Shown here: one piece after another, positions 42,678 to 50,843 of the stretch
Layout of the letters: each line of letters begins with the position of its first letter
How positions within the stretch are numbered: position 1 is the first letter of the stretch
Source: Flavobacterium sp.
Lineage (GTDB): Bacteria; Bacteroidota; Bacteroidia; Flavobacteriales; Flavobacteriaceae
Assembly (NCBI RefSeq): GCF_004211145.1
Contig: NZ_SEBS01000023.1
Span: forward strand, 1 to 60,167
DNA length: 60,167 bases
Direction: 5' to 3'
The notes under the pieces: model-generated
Database searches by the model: none
Seen by the model: only the letters and a program-made list of their open reading frames with translations
What the model was told of the DNA's origin: nothing
Translations under genes and position numbers: made by a program

Positions 42678-42707
42678 AGCGGAGTAAAAAACCCCGCCTT
42701 TTCACCA
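42678..42707. terminator. Bidirectional terminator
   Basis: AAAAAGCGG...CCCGCCTTTTC: GCGG/CCGC stem with A and T flanks, between the convergent ferredoxin and dioxygenase genes. Confidence 0.55.
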
Positions 42708-42743
42708 ATAAAAAACAACAAAATAAACTAACCAGTATTATCT

Positions 42744-43466
42744 TTAGGCCGACACGTTGATGATGTGTTCGAGCGCGTATCCGTTTGCGACACTTCCCGT
42801 GATGGTACACAACTCGCACGTGAAACCGTCTGAGAAAACATTATCGTCGTCATTGTACGTATAACCGTCCATTCCCGTCCCGTATTCTTGGTTGACTTGC
42901 ACGACGGCGCTGTTCGTCGCTTCAGGAAATGCGATTTGCGTAACCAGTAGCGAACTGCCCGACGCATTGTAAACATGCACGTGAATATGCGTCGCACGGC
43001 CGTTGTACCAACCCGGAAAGATCGAGGTGAAGGAAACCTCTCCGGCCGAGTTGGACGTTTGCCGGCCGCGTAAAAAGTGTACGTTCGTGTAGTTTATGGA
43101 TTGCATTTGCGTGCCTCCGTATTCCGAATAATTGCCGTCGGCGTCGCAATGCCAGATGTCGACGATGGCATTTTCAAGCGCGTTGTAATCGTCGTTCTTA
43201 TTGAGCAACGCGATCGTGATGTCGAGCAAAACACCTTCTCGATCGCCGCGGATGTCGGTCGTGACCAATGAGGACGGCGTGTGCGTCGGGAACGGGCCTT
43301 CAGTTTCAGTCGGGGTCGTGACGCAATCAGACGGATCGCCCGTATCGATCACGCCGCTGTCGTTCGAGGCCGAACTGTCTTCGTTTCCGCAAGCCGCCAA
43401 CGTCGGGATCATCGCAGCGCTCAGGCCAAAAAGGCCAAGTCCTCGTAAAAATTGCTTTCGTTCCAT
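42744..43466 (-). CDS. Intradiol ring-cleavage dioxygenase-like lipoprotein
   Basis: A 240-residue protein. The N-terminus RKQFLRGLGLFG resembles a Tat (RKxFL) signal, and LAAC is a lipobox (Cys26). The dioxygenase fold shows TEGPFPTHTPSSLV, VDIWHCDADGNYSEYG (Tyr ligand), IFPGWYNGRATHIHVHVY (Tyr and the two His iron ligands). This is the Fe(III) site of protocatechuate/catechol 1,2-type dioxygenases. The protein is shorter than classical enzymes and lacks obvious neighbours for aromatic degradation, so the substrate is open. Exported dioxygenases of this type are common in Bacteroidota and fungi. Confidence 0.87.
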   Translation of the reverse strand: MERKQFLRGLGLFGLSAAMIPTLAACGNEDSSASNDSGVIDTGDPSDCVTTPTETEGPFPTHTPSSLVTTDIRGDREGVLLDITIALLNKNDDYNALENAIVDIWHCDADGNYSEYGGTQMQSINYTNVHFLRGRQTSNSAGEVSFTSIFPGWYNGRATHIHVHVYNASGSSLLVTQIAFPEATNSAVVQVNQEYGTGMDGYTYNDDDNVFSDGFTCELCTITGSVANGYALEHIINVSA

Positions 43467-43572
43467 GATGCGGTGGTTTGGGTATAGAACAGCAAACGAA
43501 AACAGAAAATTGTATACGCGTTTACAATTGAGGCAAACGAAAAGATTCTTGAGGTAAAAATATGTTAAAGAG

Positions 43573-44334
43573 TTATTCCACGGCGATGATCGCTTTAGGA
43601 AGCAAACGTTCGACGAAACTCGCGTATGCGCTTTCGGACGGATGCAGACCGTCGGACGCGACCAAACTCGGATACATCAAACCTTGCCTAGTGATGTCAG
43701 TAATATCGACAAATACGATTCCGTTGGTTTCGCAATACGATTGGGCGAAAGCATTATACTGATCGATTTCAGACGAGATAATCGCCTGGTATTCGGGACT
43801 CGAACCTTGGCCGTACGGCGTGTACGCATAATCGGGAATTGAGACCACGATCACGTTGTCCTTGTCGCCCTGCGCAAGCGAGATCGCTGTGTTTACAAGC
43901 TGCGGGAATTCCTGCTGATAGACTGAAAACGGTTTGTGTTGGTACTGATTGTTTACGCCGATGAGTAACGTGACCAAGTCGTGGTTGGAATCAGGGTCGT
44001 TCGATGAAATGGCCGAAATAAGGTTCGTGGTCGTCCAACCCGTTGTCGCGATGATCTCAAGATTGACTTCGCGCATGGTCTGAGCCGAAAGCGCCGCCTT
44101 CAATTGGGCCGGAAAACGACAGGTTTCGCAAACGTTTTGCCCGATCGTGTAGCTGTCGCCGAGCGCGATATAACGGATCGCGTTTGGATTCGTGGGCGTA
44201 GGATCGGTAGGATTCGGGTTTGTGGGCGTCGGATTCGTCGGATCCGGATTCTGTGAAGTCGAACCTTTATCGTCGGAATTGCAACCCATGCAAAACACAC
44301 TCGCGAACAATATGGTGAAGAAGATGCTTTTCAT
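43573..44334 (-). CDS. SGNH/GDSL hydrolase lipoprotein
   Basis: A 253-residue predicted lipoprotein (signal ending CMGC, Cys18) with a Pro/Thr/Asn-rich linker at about residues 28-52, then an SGNH esterase fold: IALGDSYTIGQ (catalytic Ser), block II Gly in TTGWTTTNLIS, LLIGVNNQY (block III Asn) and DGLHPSESAY (catalytic Asp and His). Likely a surface or periplasmic esterase or deacetylase. The start at 44334 begins the signal. The linker is encoded by a short repeated DNA word and may vary in length. Confidence 0.88.
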   Translation of the reverse strand: MKSIFFTILFASVFCMGCNSDDKGSTSQNPDPTNPTPTNPNPTDPTPTNPNAIRYIALGDSYTIGQNVCETCRFPAQLKAALSAQTMREVNLEIIATTGWTTTNLISAISSNDPDSNHDLVTLLIGVNNQYQHKPFSVYQQEFPQLVNTAISLAQGDKDNVIVVSIPDYAYTPYGQGSSPEYQAIISSEIDQYNAFAQSYCETNGIVFVDITDITRQGLMYPSLVASDGLHPSESAYASFVERLLPKAIIAVE

Positions 44335-44376
44335 ACCTAAATATACGCGGTTTTGGCCGATGTAGTTTTTCGGCAT

Positions 44377-44403
44377 AAAAAAAGCGGGAACAAGTCCCGC
44401 TTT
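44377..44403 (-). terminator. Terminator of the M43 peptidase gene
   Basis: On the minus strand AAAGCGGGACttgtTCCCGCTTT followed by TTTT; a strong nine-base stem, 21 bp after the stop at 44424. Confidence 0.8.
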
Positions 44404-44423
44404 CAAATATGATCAGATCACTA

Positions 44424-45806
44424 TTAGTTTTTCATGAAACGCAACGTTTTTTGCGCGCTTCCTACAGTAACTTTTACGAAATAAACGCCGTTGGAGAATT
44501 CTGAAGTCGGGATCGTCAAGTCAGCATCGCTCGCGATAACTTTCTTGGCGACGATTTGTCCAAGCGTGTTGAACACTTCATACGACGACGGCAAATCTCC
44601 TTGAGTACCGATAGTCACAAACGTCTGGGCCGGGTTCGGATACAAGTTCATGCCTTGCAATTTGTCGAACGAATCAGCTGACAACGCCGCGCATTTGTTG
44701 GAAGTCGTGAGCGTCGAACGACGTGGCGAGTTCTGCAATACCGCAAGCATTCTTGCTTTTTGGTTCAGCGTGAAAATGTTCATACAGATATCGTTCGTAT
44801 AATCCATGTAGTTCTCGACCATGTCGTTTCCGGCGGCTAGCGCACATGAATTAACGACCGTATCGCAGTAATAATTCTCAGTTGAAGCGGCAGGCGTGTC
44901 TGGGCAATAATCTTTTGCGCTGTCGGTCGCGTTTACAGTACATGAGCTGTTGTCGCCCCAAATATGGCGAAGACCGAAGAAATGCCCGATTTCATGCGTT
45001 GCAGTACGTCCTTTATCATAATCAGTATAATAAGATCCCGGAGCGTAATCGGCAGAACCGAAACAACGCCAGTCGATGATCACACCGTCAGTCGTAGCAC
45101 CGCCGCCGATCGGATTAAGCCCGCCAAGTCCTGAATTGTCAGGAAATTGTGCGTAACCCAAAATTCCGTACATCTCAGCCGATGAATTCGAGCTGAACTG
45201 GCAAACCCAGATATTGAAATATTGCGTCGGATCCCAGATCGTATTCGGTTTCAAATTCGTTTCGATGCTTGATTCGGTCGCCCATTGCGCCAAACCGAGG
45301 TTTACGCGGTCGATGCCGTTCGTGGCAGTTCCGTCAGGCTTTTGCTGAGCCATGCAAAACTGTACTTCAACGTCAGCTCCGACAGCATTCGTATTGTAAC
45401 CCGGCGTACCAAAGACACGACGGAAATCATTGTTAAGCACCGTGATTTGCGAAAGAACGCGGGCATCTGAAATGTTTTCGCTTGTTCCGACAGCGTCGCC
45501 ATTATGGATTACGTGCACGACGACCGGAATCGTTACGACTACGTTTACGCTTTTTCCGCTGGCCATTCTCTGTTTCGCTTCTTCGATTTTTGGAGCGATC
45601 CACGCTTCGAATTCCGCTTCGGTCGCACGACCTGATATTTTTTCCTGAAGTGATTGTTCATATTCCGATGAAACACAACGAACCAATCCATTCGATGGGT
45701 TGATACTGTTAACGGGCTTTCCGAAAACCGTGCGCGAGGTTTGCGCGAATGATGCGATCGACACCAAAAGGAAAAGCACCGATGTTAAAGTAAAACGATT
45801 TCTCAT
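44424..45806 (-). CDS. Secreted zinc metalloprotease M43 (pappalysin-like) with T9SS sorting domain
   Basis: A 460-residue secreted protease. Signal MRNRFTLTSVLFLLVSIASFA. The pro-region is followed by IPVVVHVIHNGDAVGT, typical of M43 catalytic starts, and the extended zinc motif HEIGHFFGLRHIWG (HExxHxxGxxH, about residue 271). The Met-turn is ENYMDYTNDICMN. Six or more Cys suggest disulfides. The C-terminal ~75 residues (LYPNPAQTFVTIG ... VYFVKVTVGS) are a type A T9SS domain. A TTG/TAGATTTG promoter is upstream. Confidence 0.92.
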   Translation of the reverse strand: MRNRFTLTSVLFLLVSIASFAQTSRTVFGKPVNSINPSNGLVRCVSSEYEQSLQEKISGRATEAEFEAWIAPKIEEAKQRMASGKSVNVVVTIPVVVHVIHNGDAVGTSENISDARVLSQITVLNNDFRRVFGTPGYNTNAVGADVEVQFCMAQQKPDGTATNGIDRVNLGLAQWATESSIETNLKPNTIWDPTQYFNIWVCQFSSNSSAEMYGILGYAQFPDNSGLGGLNPIGGGATTDGVIIDWRCFGSADYAPGSYYTDYDKGRTATHEIGHFFGLRHIWGDNSSCTVNATDSAKDYCPDTPAASTENYYCDTVVNSCALAAGNDMVENYMDYTNDICMNIFTLNQKARMLAVLQNSPRRSTLTTSNKCAALSADSFDKLQGMNLYPNPAQTFVTIGTQGDLPSSYEVFNTLGQIVAKKVIASDADLTIPTSEFSNGVYFVKVTVGSAQKTLRFMKN

Positions 45807-45828
45807 AGACGTGATTTAAGTAAGGGCG

Positions 45829-45859
45829 CAAATCTAATTTTTTAGTTGGAAAAAACAAC
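45829..45859 (-). promoter_or_regulatory. Promoter of the M43 peptidase gene
   Basis: On the minus strand GTTG (45859-45856), 19 nt, TAGATTTG (45836-45829), which is 22 nt before the ATG. Confidence 0.65.
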
Positions 45860-45898
45860 CTAAAAGAGGTTAAATCTGCTATTTAAGAGGTGAAAAAA

Positions 45899-46681
45899 TT
45901 AAGCCAACTCGGGCTTCATCGTGATTTGCTGCTCGATTGCATTCCACAAACCGATGCGTTTTTCGAGCGCCTGTACAGAAATTTCCTGCACTTCCTTCCA
46001 TTTTTGAATATCGTCACCGCACAATTCGTCGATCATCTTCATCGCCATCGGGCCGTGTTCGTCGGCATCGAGTTCGATGTGGCGTTCAAAGTAATATACG
46101 AGTTGCGACAAATCGGTCTCGGGGAATTGCGCCTGAAAATTCTTGAGGATCTGCGTGAACATATCGGGAATCAAATCTTCGCGCCCGAATGTGAACGCGG
46201 CGGCGATCTTGTGCGATTTGCCTTCCTCAATCACGCGGAACGTGAAATCGAGAAACGCCTTCACATCGGCGTGTAAATTACTGCGCTTGATCGCGACGAA
46301 TTCGTTGTGCAGGGCGAAGATTTCCTCGATGAACAATTCAACTTCCAATGTACTCGCTCCGCAGGATTTCATCGCTTCGAGGTACATTTCGAAATGACTT
46401 TTGCGCGTTCCGTCGATCGCAAGATCCGACTCCTCGGCGAGCACGATCTCGTTGATCAAATATCTCGTTTCAGGATTCTTGGTCGCGAACCAAGGTGTTG
46501 TCGTACACGTGAGTTTCTGTTGCAACGCCTTCAAAAGAGACATGAAATCCCACACGGCGTACACGTGATTCTCGAGAAAAATGTGCAGATCCTCGACGGT
46601 TTTAATCTTGTTGTAAAGCGGATGTTGTAATAGAATATCTTTCTGCGGTTGAATGGCCGCATTGATTGTAGCAATGTTCAT
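45899..46681 (-). CDS. DUF3050 protein, haem-oxygenase-like fold
   Basis: A 260-residue cytoplasmic protein. The DUF3050 signature is seen as HPLYNKIKTVEDLHIFLENH, VYAVWDFMSLLKALQ, TTTPWF and FERHIELDADEHGPMAM. The conserved His and Glu/Asp residues (HVYAVWDF, RHIELDADEHG) are reminiscent of a di-metal site in haem-oxygenase-like proteins, though no enzyme activity is established. It is a single-gene unit with a -7 box TACTTTTG (46705-46698). Confidence 0.88.
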   Translation of the reverse strand: MNIATINAAIQPQKDILLQHPLYNKIKTVEDLHIFLENHVYAVWDFMSLLKALQQKLTCTTTPWFATKNPETRYLINEIVLAEESDLAIDGTRKSHFEMYLEAMKSCGASTLEVELFIEEIFALHNEFVAIKRSNLHADVKAFLDFTFRVIEEGKSHKIAAAFTFGREDLIPDMFTQILKNFQAQFPETDLSQLVYYFERHIELDADEHGPMAMKMIDELCGDDIQKWKEVQEISVQALEKRIGLWNAIEQQITMKPELA

Positions 46682-46697
46682 GAAGCGGTATTTAGGT

Positions 46698-46705
46698 CAA
46701 AAGTA
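46698..46705 (-). promoter_or_regulatory. -7 promoter box of the DUF3050 gene
   Basis: TACTTTTG on the minus strand, 16 nt before the ATG. Confidence 0.45.
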
Positions 46706-46723
46706 AAAAAACGTGTCTGGAAA

Positions 46724-46846
46724 TTACGACGGTTCGATAGGATTAACATACATCGTTTTAGCCACCGAAGCGATAATTCGTTGTTGCTCAAAGATTTCAA
46801 ACCAAACTTTTATGATATACGGTTTTTTGGAGATTGAGGTTTTTGC
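46724..46846 (-). pseudogene. Possible truncated protein C-terminus next to repeat copy C
   Basis: The minus strand is open for 40 codons between a TAG in the repeat and a TAA at 46726-46724, reading KPYIIKVWFEIFEQQRIIAS and AKTMYVNPIEPS. It has no plausible start codon. The pattern looks like the end of a small acyl-CoA thioesterase, but this is a guess. Confidence 0.2.
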
Positions 46847-46991
46847 CTAGCCCGGATACAAGCGGCTAGCCTTTTGAAAAAAGACATTAGCTTTTGCGGC
46901 GTTTTGATGGCGACCAAAGTAAGCCCATCAAAAACGCTTGCAAAATCTATGACTTTTGAGAAAGCTAATAGCGGTAGCCGGAATAGCTTCG
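46846..46991 (+). repeat. Structured intergenic repeat, copy C
   Basis: Begins CCTAGCCCGGATACAAGCGG and ends AGCGGTAGCCGGAATAGCTTCG. The middle contains nested complementary pairs: TTTTGATGG with CCATCAAAA, and TTTTGC with GCAAAA. The ends are recognisable but less conserved than between copies A and B. No gene other than a possible remnant is seen in the 380-bp gap. Confidence 0.55.
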
Positions 46992-46995
46992 AATA

Positions 46996-47036
46996 AAAAA
47001 ACGAAGAACATCCAATAAAAATGTCCTTCGTTTTTT
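46996..47036 (-). terminator. Terminator of the acyl-CoA dehydrogenase gene
   Basis: AAAAACGAAGaACAT pairs with ATGTcCTTCGTTTTT; on the minus strand the stem is followed by T residues, 26 bp after the stop at 47062. Works in both directions. Confidence 0.75.
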
Positions 47037-47061
47037 GCTTTTCGCAATTGTCTGTTACAGA

Positions 47062-48240
47062 CTACTTAAACGCCGGAAACCCGGTAATATCCGCACCCGT
47101 AATCAACAAGTGAATGTCGTGCGTTCCTTCATATGTAATCACCGATTCTAAGTTCATCATGTGGCGCATGATCGAATATTCGCCCGTGATGCCCATTCCG
47201 CCAAGGATTTGACGTGCTTCGCGTGCGATATTGATCGCCATGTCGACGTTGTTGCGTTTCGCCATCGAAATCTGTGCGGTTGTCGCGCGACCTTCATTCC
47301 TCAAGACGCCGAGACGCCACGTCAATAATTGTGCTTTGGTGATTTCGGTGATCATTTCGGCCAATTTCTTTTGCTGCAATTGCGTCGCTCCGATAGGTTT
47401 ATCGAACTGGATGCGCTCCTGAGAATAACGCAAAGCCGTGTCGTAACAATCCATCGCGGCTCCGATCGCGCCCCATGCGATGCCGTAACGGGCCGAGTCG
47501 AGACAGCCTAGCGGCGCGCCGAGACCCGATTTATTTGGTAGCAGGTTCTCTTTCGGAACTTTTACATTGTCGAAAATAAGTTCGCCCGTAGCCGATGCGC
47601 GCAACGACCATTTGTTGTGCGTCTCCGGTGTCGTGAAACCTTCCATGCCGCGTTCTACGACGAGCCCGTGGATGCGGCCCGATTCGTCTTTCGCCCAAAC
47701 TACGGCGATATCGGCGAATGGAGCATTTGAAATCCACATTTTGGCGCCATTCAAAAGGTAGTGGTCGCCTTTGTCTTTAAAGTTCGTGGTCATTCCGCCG
47801 GGATTCGAACCGTGATCGGGCTCGGTCAGGCCGAAACAGCCGATGAATTCTCCCGAGGCTAATTTCGGAAGCCATTTCATACGTTGTTCCTCGTTCCCGT
47901 ATTTCCAGATCGGGTACATGACGAGCGACGATTGCACCGACGCAGTCGATCGGACGCCTGAATCGCCTCGCTCGATTTCCTGCATGATCAAGCCGTAGGA
48001 AATCTGGTCGAGGCCCGCGCCTCCGTATTCTTCAGGAATGTATGGACCGAACGCACCGATTTCGGCGAGGCCGTTTATGATCTGTTTCGGGAATTCGGCT
48101 TTTTGCGCGTAATCCTCGATGATTGGCGAAACTTCGCGCTTTACCCATTCGCGGGCGGCGTCGCGCACCAATTTGTGCTCGTCGTTCAATAAATCGTCGA
48201 GGTTGTAGTAATCGGGCGCTTGGAACAAGTCTGGCTTCAT
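47062..48240 (-). CDS. gcdH: Acyl-CoA dehydrogenase, glutaryl-CoA dehydrogenase type
   Basis: A 392-residue FAD enzyme. Glutaryl-CoA dehydrogenase oxidises and decarboxylates glutaryl-CoA to crotonyl-CoA in lysine/tryptophan breakdown. Motifs: GCFGLTEPDHGSNPGGM (FAD site), WISNAPFADIAVVWAK, RYGIAWGAIGAAMDCY, ARQILGGMGITGEYSIMRH and the catalytic Glu in TYEGTHDIH. The SVQSSLVMYPI and TEPDHGSNP forms favour the glutaryl-CoA subfamily over other acyl-CoA dehydrogenases. Single-gene unit with its own promoter and terminator. Confidence 0.88.
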   Translation of the reverse strand: MKPDLFQAPDYYNLDDLLNDEHKLVRDAAREWVKREVSPIIEDYAQKAEFPKQIINGLAEIGAFGPYIPEEYGGAGLDQISYGLIMQEIERGDSGVRSTASVQSSLVMYPIWKYGNEEQRMKWLPKLASGEFIGCFGLTEPDHGSNPGGMTTNFKDKGDHYLLNGAKMWISNAPFADIAVVWAKDESGRIHGLVVERGMEGFTTPETHNKWSLRASATGELIFDNVKVPKENLLPNKSGLGAPLGCLDSARYGIAWGAIGAAMDCYDTALRYSQERIQFDKPIGATQLQQKKLAEMITEITKAQLLTWRLGVLRNEGRATTAQISMAKRNNVDMAINIAREARQILGGMGITGEYSIMRHMMNLESVITYEGTHDIHLLITGADITGFPAFK

Positions 48241-48261
48241 GGAATCAAGTTTTTAACGCGG

Positions 48262-48292
48262 CAAAAGTAAGGAAGATTATGGGAACGGCAAG
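48262..48292 (-). promoter_or_regulatory. Promoter of the acyl-CoA dehydrogenase gene
   Basis: On the minus strand CTTG (48292-48289), 19 nt, TACTTTTG (48269-48262), 21 nt before the ATG. Confidence 0.6.
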
Positions 48293-48368
48293 GTTACGAA
48301 ACCGATTTCGTGGAAAGTTTTGGTATGGGATTTTTTTGGATTGATTGGGCGATTTTTTTTGGATTCGC

Positions 48369-48401
48369 AACCCTTTAAGAGTTTCAAACTCTTAAAGGGT
48401 T
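48369..48401. repeat. 33-bp perfect palindrome F
   Basis: AACCCTTTAAGAGTTT (48369-48384), central C, AAACTCTTAAAGGGTT (48386-48401). Same 16-1-16 design as palindrome E at 40271. Confidence 0.85.
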
Positions 48402-48605
48402 ATAAGGTAAAACCCAAATTCCATCCAACACGCCATTAAAACCATACATTTTCCTAAAATCCGCATCAATCTAATGATTCTCAAAATCAAATTCTCACGC
48501 ATATCAAAACACCAAATCACCCACAACCCGAAAAAAAATTGTAACATCGTGCAACCCTAATCGTTTTGAAACCGTCTACGTTACAAATCATTCAACCAAA
48601 ACAAC

Positions 48606-50129
48606 ATGAAATCAATCGCTTTACTCCTATTTTTTATAGGGTCAATCCACTGCTTATCGGCACAGACGACCGTAAAAATCATCGATTCCGAAACCAAGGA
48701 AGTCATCTCGTACGCCAGTGTCAGCGTGAACAATTCTGAGAATCACATTTCAAACGACGAAGGTTTCTTCACGATTTCAGCCGCAAACAGCAATCCTGAT
48801 GCGGTTGTCCTGGTCTCGTTCTTCGGGTATGCGGGAAGACAATTGACCGTGGGCGGCATCACATCGAACAATTCAGTCATCGCGTTAAAACCGACTCCCA
48901 TCGAACTCGACATGGTCAACGTTTCCGGGCCGCCCGACGCAAAAGTGATCATGGCCGAAGTCAAAAAGAACCTTTCCCGCAATTATGGAAATTCGAAACA
49001 ACCTGTGAAAGACAAACTTTTTATCAGGAAATCGACCTCGTTCGCACCTAAAATCCTTGATCTCGAAATCACCGAATCGTCGGGCTTCACAAAAAACAAC
49101 TTGAAGACAATCAATTCTGAAGTCACGGCCTTTACGTCAAAATTAGTGTCAAGCCCGCCGCGCGTCTTCATCGACATGCTTTGCAACTATTACAATTCCC
49201 CAACAAAATCCACTACCGATGGAAAAACGCTTTCATCCAAACTCGATGTCGTAAAAGCCACGACCCTGAAAGATGAAACGCGTATGAGTTCGCTTGACGA
49301 TATTGAAAAAGTAACGACTGATCTGTTCCTTAAACATTTGGATTCGACAAAATACTATCGCTTTAAAAGTGGTTGGTTCGGAACAAAAGACACGATTTCG
49401 ATGCGCAAGGACTTCAACAAGAAAAAGAAAAAGAATAAGGAAGTCAGGAATGAGCTTACGCACGCCAAGACTTCGGTTACTAATTTTACGACCGATCAGA
49501 ACTTCCTGAACAGCCCGAGCCTGGATTTCATAAAAGAAAGCGACATATATGAGTACAAGTATGAAGGATCGGTCTATATGAACGATGGAAATTTCGCCTA
49601 TGTCTTGACGTTCAAGCCGCGCAAAGGCCGTGCGAACTACAAGGGCAAAATTTATGTTTCCGACAGTGACTTCGCCGTATTGCGCGCCGACTATTCCTTG
49701 TACGAAGGCCGAAAACTCAACAGCGTGAACGTGAAATTATTGCTCGGTGTGAAAACGGCCCAAAATATCAGCCGTGGCACGATTATCTACAAACCCAACA
49801 AAGACGGCGAGGGTTATTTCTTGCAATATGCTTCGGAAGAAAGCGGCCAGTACATATATTTGAACCGACCGTTGAAATTCATAGAACTCGCCAAGTCAGA
49901 CAAGGATGTTTTCGCGCTCGACGTAAAAATCGAAGGCAATATGTTCGAAAAAACCGAATATCTCAACGTGAACCGAAGCGAGATCGCCAGTGCCGATTTC
50001 GACGCAGTGAAAGAGGAGAATTTCACCTACCAGAAAATACGAAAATACGACGCGAGTATCTGGAAGGACAATGCCGCGATCGAGCCGCTTGAAGAAATGA
50101 AGCAGTTCAGTGTTCCTATTGACAATTGA
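48606..50129 (+). CDS. Carboxypeptidase-regulatory-like domain protein (DUF5686-related, no barrel)
   Basis: A 507-residue exported protein (signal MKSIALLLFFIGSIHCLSA). Residues 20-105 are a CarboxypepD_reg-like domain (IDSETKEVISYASVSVNN, NEGFFTIS-like, VSFFGYAGRQL), as at the start of TonB-dependent receptors. The rest resembles the soluble part of DUF5686 proteins (IMAEVKKNLSRNYGN, GSVYMNDGNFAYVLTFKPRK, GKIYVSDSDFAVLRADYSLY) but the C-terminal outer-membrane barrel is absent. A Lys-rich stretch is at KKKKKNKEVRNE. Periplasmic or surface-bound; function unknown. Confidence 0.75.
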   Translation: MKSIALLLFFIGSIHCLSAQTTVKIIDSETKEVISYASVSVNNSENHISNDEGFFTISAANSNPDAVVLVSFFGYAGRQLTVGGITSNNSVIALKPTPIELDMVNVSGPPDAKVIMAEVKKNLSRNYGNSKQPVKDKLFIRKSTSFAPKILDLEITESSGFTKNNLKTINSEVTAFTSKLVSSPPRVFIDMLCNYYNSPTKSTTDGKTLSSKLDVVKATTLKDETRMSSLDDIEKVTTDLFLKHLDSTKYYRFKSGWFGTKDTISMRKDFNKKKKKNKEVRNELTHAKTSVTNFTTDQNFLNSPSLDFIKESDIYEYKYEGSVYMNDGNFAYVLTFKPRKGRANYKGKIYVSDSDFAVLRADYSLYEGRKLNSVNVKLLLGVKTAQNISRGTIIYKPNKDGEGYFLQYASEESGQYIYLNRPLKFIELAKSDKDVFALDVKIEGNMFEKTEYLNVNRSEIASADFDAVKEENFTYQKIRKYDASIWKDNAAIEPLEEMKQFSVPIDN

Positions 50130-50843
50130 TCAGGATTTTAAATCCAGATAAAAGCCTGAAGTCAGGTTGATGTATTCGGTCGTGTAACGATGCCGCGAGG
50201 TTTCGATGACCAATTCATCAACCTGAATTTCGTTTTGGGTTCTTGAGAATGCGATCAGGGTTCGTTTGATTTCCGAATCCGGCGTTCCTTTCACACGCGT
50301 AATTTTAATCGGGAACAACTCTTCATTTTGTGCAAGTGCGATGAAATTTTGCTCTTCCTTAAACGGAACTATGACGCAAAAAATTCCTTCGTCCGACAGC
50401 AAGACACCGGCCGCTTCGACCAAATCTCCAAAAGGCAACGATTGGTTTTGTCGCGCGTTATCTCTGGATTCATTTCCCGATGAAACACCTTCGGAATAAA
50501 ACGGCGGATTGGAAACGATCAAATCGTATTCTTCGTCCTCGAGTTCGTCCATGAAATCGTCGAGCGACGCGTGAAAGCAAAAAAGACGATCGTTCCAAGG
50601 CGATTGCTCGAAATTCTCAACGGCTTCTTCAAATGCATTCCCGTCGATTTCAAGCGCTTCGATGATTTCGGCCGATGTACGTTGGGCGAGCATCAACGCA
50701 ATCAAACCTGTTCCTGTTCCGATGTCGAGTATTGAAAATGGATCATGATCAATTAAAGCCCACGCGCCAAGCAAAACCCCGTCGGTACCGACTTTCATTG
50801 CGGCTTTTTCCTGACGCACGGCGAATTGCTTGAAATTGAACAT
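50130..50843 (-). CDS. trmN6: tRNA1(Val) (adenine(37)-N6)-methyltransferase
   Basis: A 237-residue SAM-dependent methyltransferase that makes m6A37 in tRNA-Val. The N-terminus FNFKQFAVRQEKAAMKVGTD is the family hallmark, then motif I SILDIGTGTGLIALMLAQR, the acidic EALEIDG and the catalytic NPPFYSEG (DPPY/NPPF, about residue 113). The start immediately follows the stop of the upstream reductase with no gap, so the two are co-transcribed. Confidence 0.92.
   Translation of the reverse strand: MFNFKQFAVRQEKAAMKVGTDGVLLGAWALIDHDPFSILDIGTGTGLIALMLAQRTSAEIIEALEIDGNAFEEAVENFEQSPWNDRLFCFHASLDDFMDELEDEEYDLIVSNPPFYSEGVSSGNESRDNARQNQSLPFGDLVEAAGVLLSDEGIFCVIVPFKEEQNFIALAQNEELFPIKITRVKGTPDSEIKRTLIAFSRTQNEIQVDELVIETSRHRYTTEYINLTSGFYLDLKS

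Larger units (their letters stand above)
48241..48605. other. 365-bp intergenic region with palindrome F and a promoter
   Basis: Divergent gap. Near its left end TACTTTTG (48269-48262, minus) with CTTG at 48292-48289 forms the acyl-CoA dehydrogenase promoter. In the middle is the 33-bp palindrome F. The right part, before the ATG at 48606, is AT-rich with no clear box. No coding frame seen. Confidence 0.55.
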
